DNA of 64,000 nucleotides from Saksenaea vasiformis B4078 (Eukaryota > Mucoromycota > Mucoromycetes > Mucorales > Saksenaeaceae). The stretch's first letter is position 1, and each line of letters begins with the position of its first letter. Of this stretch, positions 44,618 to 59,199 are shown in pieces. Below the pieces are notes generated by a model. That model ran no database searches. It had not been told where the DNA came from and worked only from the letters and a program-made list of their open reading frames with translations. The position numbers and the translations under genes were made by a program. The stretch covers positions 1 through 64,000 of the forward strand of contig JNDT01002392.1 in the NCBI GenBank assembly GCA_000697055.1. Direction: 5' to 3'.

Positions 44618-47015
44618 TTATGCTGTATCCGTTGTTTCTACTTTCTTTCCTTTCTTGGCTTTCTTACGTTTCTCTTGCTCTTGCTTTCGCTTTCGCTTTT
44701 TGGATGCTTCAATCATGCGCCTAAGAAAAAAAAAAGAAATATATTTAGCCACCGTTTCTTGATGCATTGATTTATCTTTCTTACTTCTTTTTATCTTCTG
44801 CCTTCTTCACATAATCTGGAACAGAGTCAATATGATCACGCTGGATAGCAGATTTCTTCAATGCTCGTTTTTCCTTGTAGCTAATCATGTAATCAATGAG
44901 ACTTCCTGTTCAGTTAACCTGTATGTTTCGACGAACCTTGGTTTTTTCAATTTTAACATCCAGTCAGGGACATCACAACCAGATTCTTTCATTACATTAA
45001 CAACACTAATCATCCGTTCGTGTCAGCCACCAGACGTTTCCATGAACATGCTTTTTGTTACCTTCTGAGATATGTAAAATCGTCTTGCGTATAATAAGTA
45101 ACAGCTTCACCCTGACGACCAGCACGACCCGTACGACCTAAGATACATTTAGTACGGATGGTCCAATAATCAAATAGCTTGTCGTTACCAATTCTATGAA
45201 TATAACTCTCCACTGTTTGAGGGAAATCGTAGTTGATGACAAGATTTACGCCTTTGAAATCCAAACCACGAGCCATCAACTCGGTGGCAATAAGCACCCA
45301 GATCTTTCCCTGTCGGAACTGATCGATGATGTTTTCACGCTATCCTGGTTGTTAATCACTCGCTATCCACCCAGATCTCAAAGACCGTCTTACCTCTGCT
45401 TTGTCTTTTTCCGAATGGATCACTTGGATATTAAGACCATCGTAAACCAGCTCATTGAACAGTTCCTTTGCACGTTCTATTGACTGAACGAAGATCAACA
45501 CAGGGGGTCTGATACCCTTTTGAATGCACTGTCGCAAAGCAATCATTTTTCCTGCTTCGTTGCCAGCAAAGACAAGTTCTTGTTTGATTGTTTCCGTCGC
45601 CGCATTCCTAAAATCCATGTGAGCACGATCTCTGAAACCATATCCATCCTTTTTTCCTTACTTTGTGCCGACGATAACTCGAATAGGATCTCTCATCACA
45701 CTTTTCGCTAATTCCTCGACAGTGGACGAAAATGTAGCGCTGAACAATGATTTTTGTACTGCGTTGTTGGGACATGCACTAAAGATATCATCGGTCTGTT
45801 CCAAAAATCCTAGCTCTAGCAGCTTATCGGCTTCGTCCAAAACAAGATGCCGAAGACTATGTCCCAATGATTAGTTAACAAAATACACCTTGCACCATGG
45901 GCTACTTACTGTGATAGATCCACTTCTCCTTCCTTGATGCCATAAACCAAACGCAGTGGTGTACTGATTAGAATATCTAAATTGACCATTTAGATCAACC
46001 AAAATCGATTAGCACATAACATACCAAATTTTGATCGTGATTGAGACTTTTGCTTCTTGTCAGCACTAGGTGTCTTTGTCAAGAGCTGTGTTTTTAAGTC
46101 GGTGCCGGCAGTCATCTTAACCGTCTCCCGATGGATCTGAACAAAACCATGCGTGAGATCCACGAATCACACCCCCGTAACTGTTTTACCTGTGTAGCTA
46201 ATTCTCTTGTAGGAGCAATGATCACTGCCCTACAACCCGCCTTTTCTTCTTCTTCCAACTCCTGCAAGATTGGTAGCAGATAGGCAAGTGTTTTACCGGA
46301 ACCTGTAGGAGCACATGCCATCAAATCACGACCCTGTTATATTGCGAAGATTGAGATATGAGAAGTCATTCCTACTACGTGGGCATACCTTGAGCATGAC
46401 AGGTATAGACTGCATCTGAATTGGCGTGGGTGTTGCGTACTTGCTGTCCATCAAGTTTTGGTACAACGATGGTTTTAATTTATACGGAGCAGCTGCCAAA
46501 TCGGTAAATGCGCAAAAAGGGTTTGGTACATCTGTTCCTTGGATTCGAATACGGTGCTTTTTACGAAAGATATTGGCCTAATTGGTCCTGTGTTTAGCAA
46601 CCTTTCCATTAATTCTAGCATTCTCTTACCTGTTCTACAGTTTCAAATACGTGTATACCATCTAAATCATAGTCAGTGTTGCTTCCATTTTTCTGAACGA
46701 TGCCTTTACTTTTCGCTGGCATGTCAGCTTTGTTTGCCGATTTGGTGTTGGAATTATCGGCAGCATGGGCTTCTGTTGCTCCAGTTGAGGACTTGAAGAA
46801 ATCAAGTTCGTCCAGGATCTGCGATCGAAGGGTTGGATCTGTCGCTTTTACGTTCTTTTCCTTTGCGGCATTCTTTGTATCTTTGGTAGCCTACATGATT
46901 ATTTAACAATGGACCAGTGACTATTCAGACTAATTACTTCAAAGAGCTCAATGTCGTGTTTGAAGCGTTTTTTATCGAATTTCGCTCCACCACCGAGCAA
47001 ATGAAAGAAATCCAT
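44618..47015 (-). CDS. ROK1: DEAD-box RNA helicase, Rok1/DDX52 orthologue
   Basis: Rok1 is a nucleolar helicase for 40S subunit (18S rRNA) processing. Thirteen exons: 47015-46938, 46890-46630, 46577-46389, 46333-46190, 46136-46025, 45976-45910, 45856-45662, 45607-45394, 45339-45189, 45137-45062, 45005-44937, 44880-44785, 44720-44618. They total exactly 585 codons. Helicase motifs in order: [14 protein letters not shown] (Q motif), APTGSGKT (I), PTRELATQ (Ia), [12 protein letters not shown] (II, DEAD), SATFS (III), [15 protein letters not shown] (IV), [15 protein letters not shown] (V), [13 protein letters not shown] (VI). The N-terminus [14 protein letters not shown] and the C-terminal [11 protein letters not shown] are Rok1-specific. 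The tail is Lys-rich, as in nucleolar proteins. It is the most intron-dense gene of the window. Confidence 0.93.
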
Positions 47016-47836
47016 TACTGCTTCAGGACAACGATTCAAGCAGAAAAAAGCAAGGACGGGTTGCTGTCACAAAACGTCGGCGCCACCGGAAAATTCCGCT
47101 CCCGCTTTTTTGTGCTTTTTCTTCAATGCAACCTTATACGAACACGTCGGTCTGCTTTTTTATTATGCTTATTCTCTGCGAGCTGATAATCTAGTTAATG
47201 GTACAAAAGCTCAACAAGAGTTTATAATTATGGCAAATGACGATGACCTCTTGTCCGCTATTGGCAGTGCAAAAGGAAAGCTGATCGCTTTGACAACCAT
47301 TCTGGTCGATTCTTTGCTATTATTTGCGTTTTGTTTATGTTTGTATATATATCACCGATAGTACTTTAGTCTGTGTAAAATGTGTAACAGCTCATCAAGC
47401 ATAGATGAATAGTCAGCCCATCGTTTTGTCCTGTATGCTCTCTGCTTCAAACCATCTGGGACGTAGTGTTCACTCTCCTCTGAAATGGGAATATATATAA
47501 CTTCGTTACGTGCATAGCATATAAAGAAGTGTGCTGCATGGTGTATTGTCTCAACTACATCGCCCACAATGTATTCTTGCATCTCTTTACGTAAGGAAAC
47601 GACCCAATATCATGCCATGTACTGCGAAATGGCGAAACAAAGTATAGCAAGTCTGTATAGCAAAAGATAGTTGCCTCTACAGGTGTTTATGGGTGCGCTT
47701 GAACCAAATTCACGCTGCCCATTTTGGTTCGCTCGGCGCGGTTCACACTCGCGCGATTCAAATTCAGAACATTCAGGTCAGGGTGCGCGGTTGTGTGGCG
47801 TGTTGAAACAGTGAGTCTGCTTTTCCAACTAATACC
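47016..47836. other. Divergent ROK1/COQ7 spacer
   Basis: A plus-strand frame from ATG 47231 (MANDDDLLSAIGSAKGK, then a hydrophobic stretch) and a 76-codon minus-strand frame (47352-47582) are open but show no known family. Either might be a small gene; neither is supported beyond being open. Confidence 0.35.
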
Positions 47837-48559
47837 ATGGCTACCTTGTCCCGCGTCATTCGTCGACCTTTGACTCGATCCTTTGCTACCACATGTACAG
47901 TACGCCGCGCAGCACCTACCGATTCTGCTGCTAATGACCGTGAACTGACGTCTGCGGAGAAAGAGGTCATTGCGCCCATGATACGTGTTGATCAATCAGG
48001 CGAAGTCGGTGCATACTACATTTACAAGGGTCAAATGGCAGTGCTGGGACATGATAAGAAGTTGAAGCCCTTGTTGCAGGAAATGTGGGATCAGGAAAAG
48101 GTACACCTCGAATTGTTCGACGACCTGGTGGGCAAACATCGCGTGCGTCCCAGTATCTTGCGGCCTGTATGGGAAGTGGCTGGTTTTGCTGTAGGAGCTG
48201 GTACAGCGCTTATGGGAAAGGAAGCCGCCATGGCATGCACTGAGGCGGTTGAAACGGTGATTGGTCAGCACTATGATGAACAATTGCGCCAATTATTTGA
48301 AATCAAAGACCATAATAAAGATCTAGAATATCTTTGCAAGGTAAGCTGCATTTCCCAGATTGAACAACGACATAAGGTGCGGGTATGCTGACAAAGCATT
48401 GGCCTGTTTTAGACGGTTGCCAAGTGTAGAGATGAAGAGTTAGAGCACCACGATATTGCTGTAGAACATGACGCTCAACGCGCACCCTTCCATTCTCTTT
48501 TGAGCGCTGTTATCAAGCAAGGATGCAAAACGGCTATTTGGGTCGCTTCCCGTGTCTAA
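47837..48559 (+). CDS. COQ7: 5-demethoxyubiquinone hydroxylase, mitochondrial
   Basis: COQ7/CAT5/CLK-1 is the di-iron hydroxylase of the penultimate step of ubiquinone synthesis, on the matrix face of the inner mitochondrial membrane. Exons 47837-48340 and 48413-48559 give 216 residues. The N-terminus is an Arg/Ser/Thr-rich targeting presequence without acidic residues (residues 2-26). Di-iron ligands are visible: Glu56 (SGEVGA), Glu87 and His90 (EKVH), Glu in the [12 protein letters not shown] helix, and Glu/His in DEELEHHD. The C-terminus [10 protein letters not shown] is typical of the family. The next plus-strand gene is a fumarate reductase, another redox enzyme, but no shared control is evident. 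Confidence 0.96.
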
Positions 48560-48966
48560 CGGAGAAACTGCTTGGATTTCCGACAAAACCTTACATTTTT
48601 TCTCATTTTCATTTCCTCTCCCTACTCTGCAGCCTACGTGAACATCAGAATAAAATAAATAAACCATCTCTTTTCCTTTGTTTCTGACGGAGCCAATCCA
48701 GATATAGAATTAGATAAGAACGTATCGATTTTGTGGAGCAATTTTTTGGCAAGTGAAGCTGCATAGAGATCGTGTCTGCACCAATGAATCCTATGGGAAG
48801 TGAGAGAAGTATCATGCCACAAGTTTTCAAATCCCGATATTGAAAAAGGGCATTGCCTATTGTGTCATGATCTGATTCTTTTTTTTTTTTTTTAATGCTG
48901 ATTAAGACATCTCTTTTCCTGCTTTTTCTTTATTTTGTTTTCAATCAGCTATTTTTCACAAAAAAA

Positions 48967-50513
<1,547 letters not shown>

Positions 50514-53401
50514 ATGTGTACAATGACTTACTTTTGCTGTCACATAAACGATCATATGTTAACATGGAAAAGGGATGATGACCAAATCTATTGCTGAAAG
50601 AGACAATTGTCTTTTTACTTTTTCATGCTTGAAGTAAAAGCAGGCTTTTCTTTTTTATCAGGTCCCACACATCCTATTACAATTCATGGCCTACTTCCAT
50701 TTTGCCGCGCACATACAGTTGCAATGAAATCAATGTCGCACTTTCCAAAACGGATGGTGCCTGTTTAGGAATTATACGCTGCGTCTTCGTATGCTTTTTT
50801 TTAAGTTTAATTTCTGCAGTACTGCTAGATGCTCGTTTTTCATTTAGTAGGGGTTCATGTCACAGATTCTGATACCGATCCCGACGAAGGGGTGCAACCG
50901 CAGCCATAATGGACATCAAATGGAGAAGAAGAAGAAGATCGATTGCAACAATATGGTCTCCATATCGAGACATCTACGTAGAAGGTGAACTATATGATTA
51001 CCATGTAATGCATGAACTGACATTTTGCAATACAAATTCTATATCAGTAGAAACAATTATTAAAGCTGCAACGCAACAAGAAGCGAAACATCATAATATA
51101 AGCAAATCAACGATGAGGATGCAGGAAATCTCTTATCGACCTGCAATCGGTCGCATTTCGGACCATGTGTTAAGACATGCGCCAATGCATCATGAGACGA
51201 AGTTCTTCGAAATGAGTCAAGGCGCGACAAGGCCGGGCAACGACATATATGCTGAATTTCATGGCATGGTATAGCAGTTGCTCTGGCCCGCGATTACCCC
51301 GAACTGAATTTCTTGTGGACGCTTAATCCGACTGGCTCAGCCTTTCAAATGACCATAATCCTTCTCTTGTCCAGATATCCACAGCTAATATCCACTGAAC
51401 TGATCAACAGACATCAGGATATCTTAAAGTCTCTTATACATAACAAAACACTCGAGGAGGCATTGGGATATCCTACTACTTGACGATCAGAATTCCTTAA
51501 AAGGTACAGGAACTTTGCGGGCTCCTGGTGCCTCTATGCGTTTCCAATAGTCTTGCGGTTTCAACATTGTCAGTTGATCTCTTCTAAGTGTCAGTTGATC
51601 TCTGCTAAGTGATTTCGTGCGTATTGATAGGCAGAGATGCGTTATATACAATTATGTGCCAGCGCTACCCGCCCGGATTTGTTCTTGCCATTTACTTAGC
51701 TCTTTGTTATGTCTCTGTCGAAGTCTGTCGGCTGTTCCTGAGTGTCAATCCAACTTTTTGGATGGAGATAAATTCGAGTGGAAAGATGTAGCATCAGTGG
51801 TGTTAGAGTTAGATGCGCATGAAGCTATCAAAATGCCGTTCGCTGCCTTGGCGCAAATAAGTGAGCAGTTCCCACGTTCTTCTCTACCGTTACTCCCAAG
51901 TCCTAAACCAATTACTTTCTGATACCATGATACCAATGCAGCTCTCTCACAACCGCTCTCTACTCGAAGTGATTTTGGTTTATTTTTGCAACTATCTCAC
52001 ATCATCCCAGAAATCCATGTCATAAAGAAAGTACACAGCTTTCCAAAAGTTTCTATGAAGTTCTTCTAATTTTGATCTTTTGTTTGTTTCTCAATCACGT
52101 CTGGATCGCCCATCTTTTCCGGTTGTCCCTGTTATATTGCACAGATGTTAACTAACCACAAATCATAGCTTCACACTTTCGACCTCTGACGATTGGAATG
52201 GAATTCCGATAACACATTGCATAATGACTAGTGACCAACGTCACCGATCCCTATCGGGAGATATCGATCCCGTCAATAATACGATCCGTACACCGTCACT
52301 AATACAATACCCGCCCTTCGCTAGTACGATCCGTACGGAAATAAATCGGTATTAATCGCGAACGTTCTCAATAAAGTACAGTTTTACTTTGAGTCTCAAC
52401 TATTCTTTATCTCTTTCTTTATTTCCTTACTTTTTATCGTTCTGCGATTATCACCCAGATATCTCTGAGCTTTTGAACAAAGCGATCTAATTTCCCTCAC
52501 CAATTGACCATTTTTCCCTTTCTTGATTACACTTTCCTTTGCCTTTCCGCTATTTCTTATTGGCCAAGAAGTACTTATCAAGTTTAATTTCCTTTTCTTG
52601 CCCTTGGTAGAAGCGGTATAGCTATTTGCAGTACTTCCATAACTGAAGGATAACTCAAAATCTTTGGCCACAGAAAGGTATGAAGGCATGCTTCATTACA
52701 CTGTACTTTTTACAATGGATTCATCTATTGTCTAACCAAATACTTTCTATACTATACTCATCACCTCAACAACAATATTTTGTTAGGCTCTTTAGCTATT
52801 CAGACAAGACGTCAGGCGTGATCAATTCAAGTGTTTGCTGCTTGTAGCCACATCACGTATGCCACCGCATTCTGATAGCCAATACATGAAAAATGCACCC
52901 TGCTCTGGAATGAGACAGAGGTCCCTATCCAGGAGTAAGTCTTATAGTTATGAATAGAAAGGCATATCTCATAAGCATTGATATCTAGAGCGAACTGTAG
53001 AGATACAGTAGTGCAAGTGGAGTTTCATCGCTTGATTTTGCAAACCTTTGACTTGGATGTTAGTGAAGTCCACTCGGATGGAGACCATGTTGACGATGCA
53101 TTCCACCTGTAGTTCTGGAAGGGATAGAATGCATCTCGAAAATCCATTTGCAGCTAAAGCTGAAGAAGGATGGGCTCCATGTTGATAATGCACTCCCAAC
53201 AAAAGTTCTAGAAAGATGGAATGTACTTTGACAAGCAGACCGAGTCGAAGCTCTAAATGGACGGAATTCGCGTGCAGGCAATAGAAGGATGTCTATGCTA
53301 CCGGATTTCTACGCGTATGGACTTTAGTAATCCTCCATTCAGTCATTATAAATACTCGGTCTTAGTTCTCGGATGCCATTGTATAACCGGCAAGCGGTAG
53401 T
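50514..53401. other. Gene-poor interval, possible decayed coding sequence
   Basis: The open frame 50909-51274 and frames at 51609-51922 show long open stretches but no recognised family and no clear splice links. At 53076-53136 and 53168-53226 two similar 60-bp segments (both with CCATGTTGA and AGTTCT(G/A)GAA) form a diverged duplication. A degenerate GATCCGTAC motif recurs near 52282 and 52329. Confidence 0.4.
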
Positions 53402-55260
53402 ATGGTTACTGAAAGCCCAAGCACAGAAAAGGTATGTACTGGTTAGAGCTAGAGGAAACTGGGATACGGTCTTGCTTACTCTAGTCCTTACATCTATCTT
53501 ATTGAATACTATTTCAAGGTTCCAATAACTTATTGTGATGTCCTGATTGTGGGTAGCGGACCAATTGGTTGCGGATTCGTTCGGACATTGCTGGACCCTA
53601 AAATCTCTCGGCTTCGACCTAAAGATGATGGAGGTATACCCAAGTTCCTCGATGTGGTTGTTGTCGATATTGGGCAACATTTCTCAAACAAACCCGGAGA
53701 GAACATAAAGAACTCATATTATTATCAACGTAACGTCAACAACTTCACTCCTATCGTGCAAGGTTCTATGCAACCGATCTCCATCGCCGCCAAGTCTACT
53801 TATTTGCCTTATCCTCTCGATCCTACCTGCTTCCCGATCGGTCATGTCGATTTTACTATACACAATATAAACCCTGCTCAAGATGAAGAAAAGGATATGC
53901 CAGCAGCTGCAACGACGTATGCAGTCGGAGGCATGGCCACTCATTGGACCTGCTGTATTCCTCGGACGGAGAAGGGCCTTGAACGTCCAACTGACGTAGA
54001 CATTTCAGATGCAGAATGGGTTGACCTGTACACCAAGGCGGAGACAATGTTTGAAAAGAAAGACACCATTTTTGACAAGCACTCCGTTCGACACAGAGTC
54101 CTGAAAGCCCATCTGATGGGCGCTAATGGCTATCCTAACCGCTGCGTCAATATGCCCATCGCTGGCAAGCTTAATCCCAAGGATCCATCACAAGTCATCT
54201 GGTCGGGAGCTGACACTGTGTTGGGAGGGTTCGCGAACAGGGACCCACCTTCTCCTTTTGAGCAAGTGACAATATTAGACCAGCACATATGCAAGAAACT
54301 CAAGCACAGAAAGATTTCGCATGACAAAAATACTGTTGATTATGCCGAAGTATTTAATTTGCGCGAGAACAAGAAAATCCACATCAAGGCTAAGCAGTAC
54401 GTTGTCGCATGTAATCCGATCCTCACCCCTCAGCTACTATACAACTCAGGTATCGAAACAGACGCGCTTGGAAGGTACCTAATGGATCAGCCGATGGCTT
54501 TCTGCCAAGTTGTGCTTTCCAAAGAATTGGTCAACAAGATGAAACCGACAACTTCGACAGATACTCCACCGATTCCAGAGGACTCAGTTCCTATTTACAA
54601 GGATCCAGTTCCGATTCCCTTAAAAGATCACCCCCGGCTCTTCTCTTGAAATATACCCAAGACAAGCCATGGCATGCACAGATTCACAAGGATACGTTCA
54701 GCTACGGCATGGTTCCTCATTCTATCGACCCGCGTCTCATAGTCGACCTACGTTGGTTTGGTACCATGCAGCCACACAAAAGTAATCGAGTGCATTTCGA
54801 CGGTATTGGGGGCATTTTGAGAACCGAAGATTTGATGGGCATGCCCCAACCTACATTTGAGGTGGAACTCTCTGAGAGAGACAAGCAACCTTTGCATGCC
54901 ATGATGAAGGATATGATGGAAGTTGCTAATAAGTTGGGTGGCTATCTGCCTGGAGTGGAACCACATTTTATGCCATTAGGCACTAGTTTACACTTTCAAG
55001 GTACTACTCGATGTGGGAAAGACAAGAAGACGAGCGTTGTAGACTCGAATAGTCAAGTGTGGGATTACGACAATCTCTTTTTGGGAGGCAACGGAGTGAT
55101 ACCAAATGCTATCGCATGTAATCCAACTTTGACCGCACTTGCCTTAGCGGTCAAGTCGGCGAGAAAGATTCTCCATCTCTTATATCCGAATGGGTTGGAA
55201 CCCGTTGAAGGAGACGAGGGAGATTTTGAACGAAATAGCTTTTACAAAAATAAACTATGA
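53402..55260 (+). CDS. Pyranose 2-oxidase-like GMC flavoprotein with one frameshift
   Basis: Pyranose 2-oxidase oxidises aldopyranoses at C-2 and yields H2O2. Exon 1 is 53402-53431; exon 2 starts at 53519. Seen: the FAD-binding [10 protein letters not shown] near residue 20; ATHWTCC near residue 150, which matches the STHW-type motif whose His carries covalent FAD in pyranose oxidases; [30 protein letters not shown] with the catalytic His; and a C-terminal [22 protein letters not shown] with the catalytic Asn. The frame changes at the C5 run 54631-54635. One missing C would restore [10 protein letters not shown] and a 590-residue protein, near the family's usual 620. The shift may be real decay or a sequencing error. 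This enzyme is best known from Basidiomycota. Confidence 0.8.
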
Positions 55261-55502
55261 AGGAGTCAACGTTTGCATCACGTAAATGTTATGAGACGTT
55301 CAGGTTGAATAAAGTTTGCACTGGAAAGTGATATATGTCAGTGCTGAGAAGTGATTCATTTTGCGTTAGTCCAAGGAATAATTCGGCCCTGGATGACCTG
55401 AAGTTTGAATTGGGTGCTCCGGTGATGGATTTCCGGTATCCCATCAAAATCAGTAAAGATGTCTCGATAAGGACAGGTTCCAATCAAAACGATCTGTATT
55501 TG

Positions 55503-56095
55503 AAGGGACGCATGAATTTCCTTTTCTTTTTTCTTTGGCTCTGTTCTTTCCAGATAAGGATGTCAATTCTTCAAAAACGTATACTGGATCATTAATGTCT
55601 TTTTATCTATTGTCTAGCAAGCATGAACCCTGTCTCGAACCATCTCGGCTATGGTGGCGATTTTACCCACCACTTAAGTAAAATAAATATTGTCGCGCTC
55701 AGCATCACTTATGTCGTACAATAGATTACTGGACGCTACATCCCTTCAAGTCCTCTGCAGTGCTTTAACCACTGGCCGTAATGCCAGAATAATCTCCAAC
55801 GTCGCTTCCACCGGGCCAGGGTGCGGGGCAGAACCTCGCGACTATGTGGGCCTACCTTCGGGGTAAGTAAAAGCCATCAAAGCGTCTTCCGTTTACTAAC
55901 TATGAATAATTTTTTATGCTGCTCCAATAAATTATGCGTCTATTGAGGGCCAAGTTGATGTAAGTGAACGTATTATTTTCTTGCCAATTCATAAACTAAT
56001 GATGGTATATTTTATTTTTCTCTCAGCGCAAGCTTGGCTCTTCATGGACGCATAATTATATTATAGTAGCGTAAAAAATGTTCAAGCGACAGTAA
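55503..56095. repeat. Dispersed repeat, copy B
   Basis: Collinear with copy A at 28683-29290. It has the same CTTCAAGTCCTCTGCA, GGGGCAGA, TCGGGGTAAGT and TTTACTAAC landmarks. GGGACGCATGAATTT at 55504 and inverted AAATTATGCGTC at 55929 may be element ends. The same GGACGCATAATT recurs at 56045. It fills the spacer between the pyranose oxidase-like gene and TFG2. Confidence 0.75.
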
Positions 56096-56281
56096 ACTGT
56101 GATCTTTGTGTTTCGTGTTTTTATATGGTCTCGTATATATATACAAATAACTTTCTACTGAAGTTATCCTCTAAAATGCCTTCCTGTCTCGAATCTCCTC
56201 ACGTGGCCAAGAAGGCCAATGAAACTCCGTGACTTGATTGTAGGTGTACGAGAGCAATCCTTCCTTTGGCTCGTTGTAACA

Positions 56282-57406
56282 ATGTCAGACGATCAGTCCA
56301 ATCCTGATGTCGACGCACTTTTTGAAGACGATCCAGGATCCTTGGATGAAGTAGTAGACGAAGAGGATGCCGAAGATCTTAAACTAGACAGTGTGGATAC
56401 GAAAGTCTGGCTTGTGAAGGTAAATGATGTTCATTGTCGCTTACTTGCATTATTCATAATGAAACCATGGCAAAAAGGTGCCCAAATTTCTGGCAAACAA
56501 ATGGAAATCGGTCGAACAAGATAATGTGTCCTTGGGAAGTGTGCGAATTTACAGCCAGTAAGTAAGAGATCTTATTATTTTTGCAACCAGTACGATCTCA
56601 TGCGTTTTCCTTTCATGAGACCTCCACCTGGGCGATCGAGCACAGCAAGTGTTTCTTTGCTTACGGCTGGAATGAAAGCTGACATTGCTATAGATATCAC
56701 TTGTGTTACCAGAAGGGGATGCGACGGAAAATATTCCACAAGAATACACAATATCGATTCTTCCTGGAGAGGTGCACAACAAGTTTGTGTTTTCCGAGAA
56801 TGAACATGGCGGTAAAGCCATTAGTGGAACAGTGCATCATGAATGTGCTGCTACGCCTACACAACTTGGATCGTATCGGAATATTATGAGGAAACGTGTA
56901 CTGGATGCTGGTACGCCTCAGCGTACGGTGCAAGTGCTGGGTCAGAACAATCAACCCGTATTTGCGCCTGGTGCAAGCAACAGTATGCCTTCGAGCGGAT
57001 TCTCAGACTTTATTGTAATGTGGTTGAAAGTTCTACAATGGAGTTGCTAAGTGGGGGTTTTGATTAGACTGCGAAGAAGCGAAGAACAGACAAGGAGAAG
57101 GCTACACGTATGCCACGCAACGAACTTATGGATCTTTTGTTTGTTGCATTTGAAAGATACCCCTACTGGACCTTTAAGGGTATTGTGGAGCATACGAAAC
57201 AACCTGCACAGTACTTGAAGGAAATCTTATCGGATATTTGTATTTTGAACAAACGTGGACCTTATGCTGGTAACTATCAACTGAGACCAGAGTACAAACA
57301 GCGTCCATCCGCTGCGGAGCGACCAGAGGGTGATAATGAACCAGAGCATGCATCGTCAGACGATGACGATGAAGATGAGGAAGCCATGGAAATGATCCAT
57401 GTCTAA
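56282..57406 (+). CDS. TFG2: Transcription initiation factor TFIIF subunit beta
   Basis: TFIIF-beta (RAP30/Tfg2) joins RNA polymerase II in the preinitiation complex. Exons 56282-56419, 56478-56557, 56620-56648 (a 29-nt microexon), 56713-57014 and 57068-57406 join in frame to 295 residues. The start has an acidic stretch, then KVWLVKVPKFLANKW, the conserved beta-subunit start. FVFSENEHGGKAISGTVHHEC, YRNIMRKRVLDAGTP and TVQVL follow. The C-terminal winged helix is RMPRNELMDLLFVAFERY...YWTFKGIVEHTKQPAQYLKEIL, ending in GNYQLRPEYK and an acidic tail. The alternative in-frame ATG at 56219 would add 21 residues without similarity to the family start, so 56282 is preferred. Confidence 0.95.
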
Positions 57407-58186
57407 CTTGGCGGAGCTACACAGGCCCCCTACCCTTCCTTGCACCTTTTTTTTTTAAATATTTTTTTTTTTAAATACGCTGTGATACATGATGTACAAA
57501 AAGAACACCAAAAAAACAAAAACAAAATGAAACAACAACAGAGAGTAGCAACAGCGTATAAATTGAATCGTTGAAAGTCTTTTGACATTGTATGCATGTT
57601 GCGTTGGTCCTACATTGCAAGTGAGTGGGTTACCCGTTCCACAAATGGTGCCCGGAAATAGACGTTTCTTCTACTTCTATATATATGGAATGATTATATA
57701 TCTTTCTCTCTGTTATCTTCGCTTTGTTTCTCACAGACTACTCTTTCTAACTTTTAATGAATCTATTGCCACTGGAGTGCAAGCTGGCATAACCCGTATT
57801 GGTTCATGCATTCACCTAAACAAGAAAAAAAAAAGGTTTTTTTTTTTTTACCTTTGCTGATAGTCCTCGATCTATTTTACAGGGAGAAAACATTCGATTC
57901 CTAACGTCAAACAGATCTTCTTCACATGAACCTAGATAACACAGCGTTAAAATTGAATGGGATAGAACGAAACCACTTTAGCAAATAATATCTATTTTTT
58001 TTTCTCAATTGACAAGGCGCAAACAGGTCTGACGTTTTTGATTGGATGTAGCAAGGAACCATGGATTACACCAATTTCGAGTGGAAAATTGCTCCTGCCG
58101 AATTTGTTAGACGACGATAACCTCCAACGAAAATTTGTCCTTCCCTTTCTTTTTTTCTTTTTTTTCTTCCTTCTGCGACTCCTCTC
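57407..58186. other. Intergenic spacer
   Basis: The 3' region of TFG2 has T-runs near 57448-57472; A/CAA-rich sequence follows at 57500-57550. A T-rich leader (58140-58170) precedes the next start codon. No gene recognised. Confidence 0.55.
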
Positions 58187-59166
58187 ATGTCACCTCATTC
58201 TGCTGAATCGCAGCCGTCAGCTGAAGAGGGGAATTCACCTGTGATGCATCCTGTCAAGTCGGAGCCGTTGTCTCCACCACCGTTGCGGCTTAATTCGGCA
58301 GAGCGACCTGAGAATCCTATGGCTTTGGACAAGGTTCTATCGAGTAACGGCGCTGGTAGCCCTCATATTCTGCGATCAGGGTGAGTAAAACCATGGAATG
58401 AGGGTTTGACTAATGACGGAAGGGAAAAATAAAGATCGGCAGAACATCCCAATAAGCGACAAAAAGTACCTGTTTTACCCAAACCTACCCACACGGTCAG
58501 TTCACAGTCGCTGTTACCGACTCCACCGTCGACATTGTTAGCGAAGCGTCTTGGAAGCAAGCAAGGGAAGCACACGCGTAACCTTACCATCTTTGCACCT
58601 TCGTACACCGAACAACATCATTTGGGTATTCGATCCGCGCCTCTCAATTCGAATTTTAATAAGCAGCCTTCTACTTCGGCGTATCCTCATCCGTTATCAA
58701 AGACATCGCTTGCACCCTTGTTATCCCCTTCCTCATCACCACGAAAGCAGGAATTTGCTATACCACCTATTGTTCCATCACAACAACATCAACGTCCTTG
58801 TCGACCGGCAACAGCCGTTCCAACGTTGCCACCTAAAACACCGACGACGAATTCGTTCGCAGTTTTGCAACGACAACAATTCTTACAACCTTTTGAACAT
58901 TTGTTTGATACAATTGAAACGACAAGAACATTGAAGTCTACCTTGGATGATCAAATACGACGATCGTCTTCCTTAATACAAACGTTACAGGCTTCATCTA
59001 CAACCATCGAGGGACTTGTACGTAATCAGATCAAAGAGGCAATGACAGGCATAGAGGAGAATTTGGAGGGAGTATTCGAACGCATTGAAGCTTTGGAGGC
59101 AACAATGGGAAAATCACCTCAAAAGAAAACAAACGGCAGTAGTAGCAACAATAGCAATGGCAATGG

Positions 59167-59199
<33 letters not shown>

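Noticed and set aside
47352..47582. 76-codon minus-strand frame between ROK1 and COQ7
   Set aside because: Not supported by similarity or splicing; could be a small gene but evidence is only openness.
50909..51274. 121-codon plus-strand open frame
   Set aside because: Open and with a basic start, but no family resemblance and no downstream continuation; left as possible decayed sequence only.
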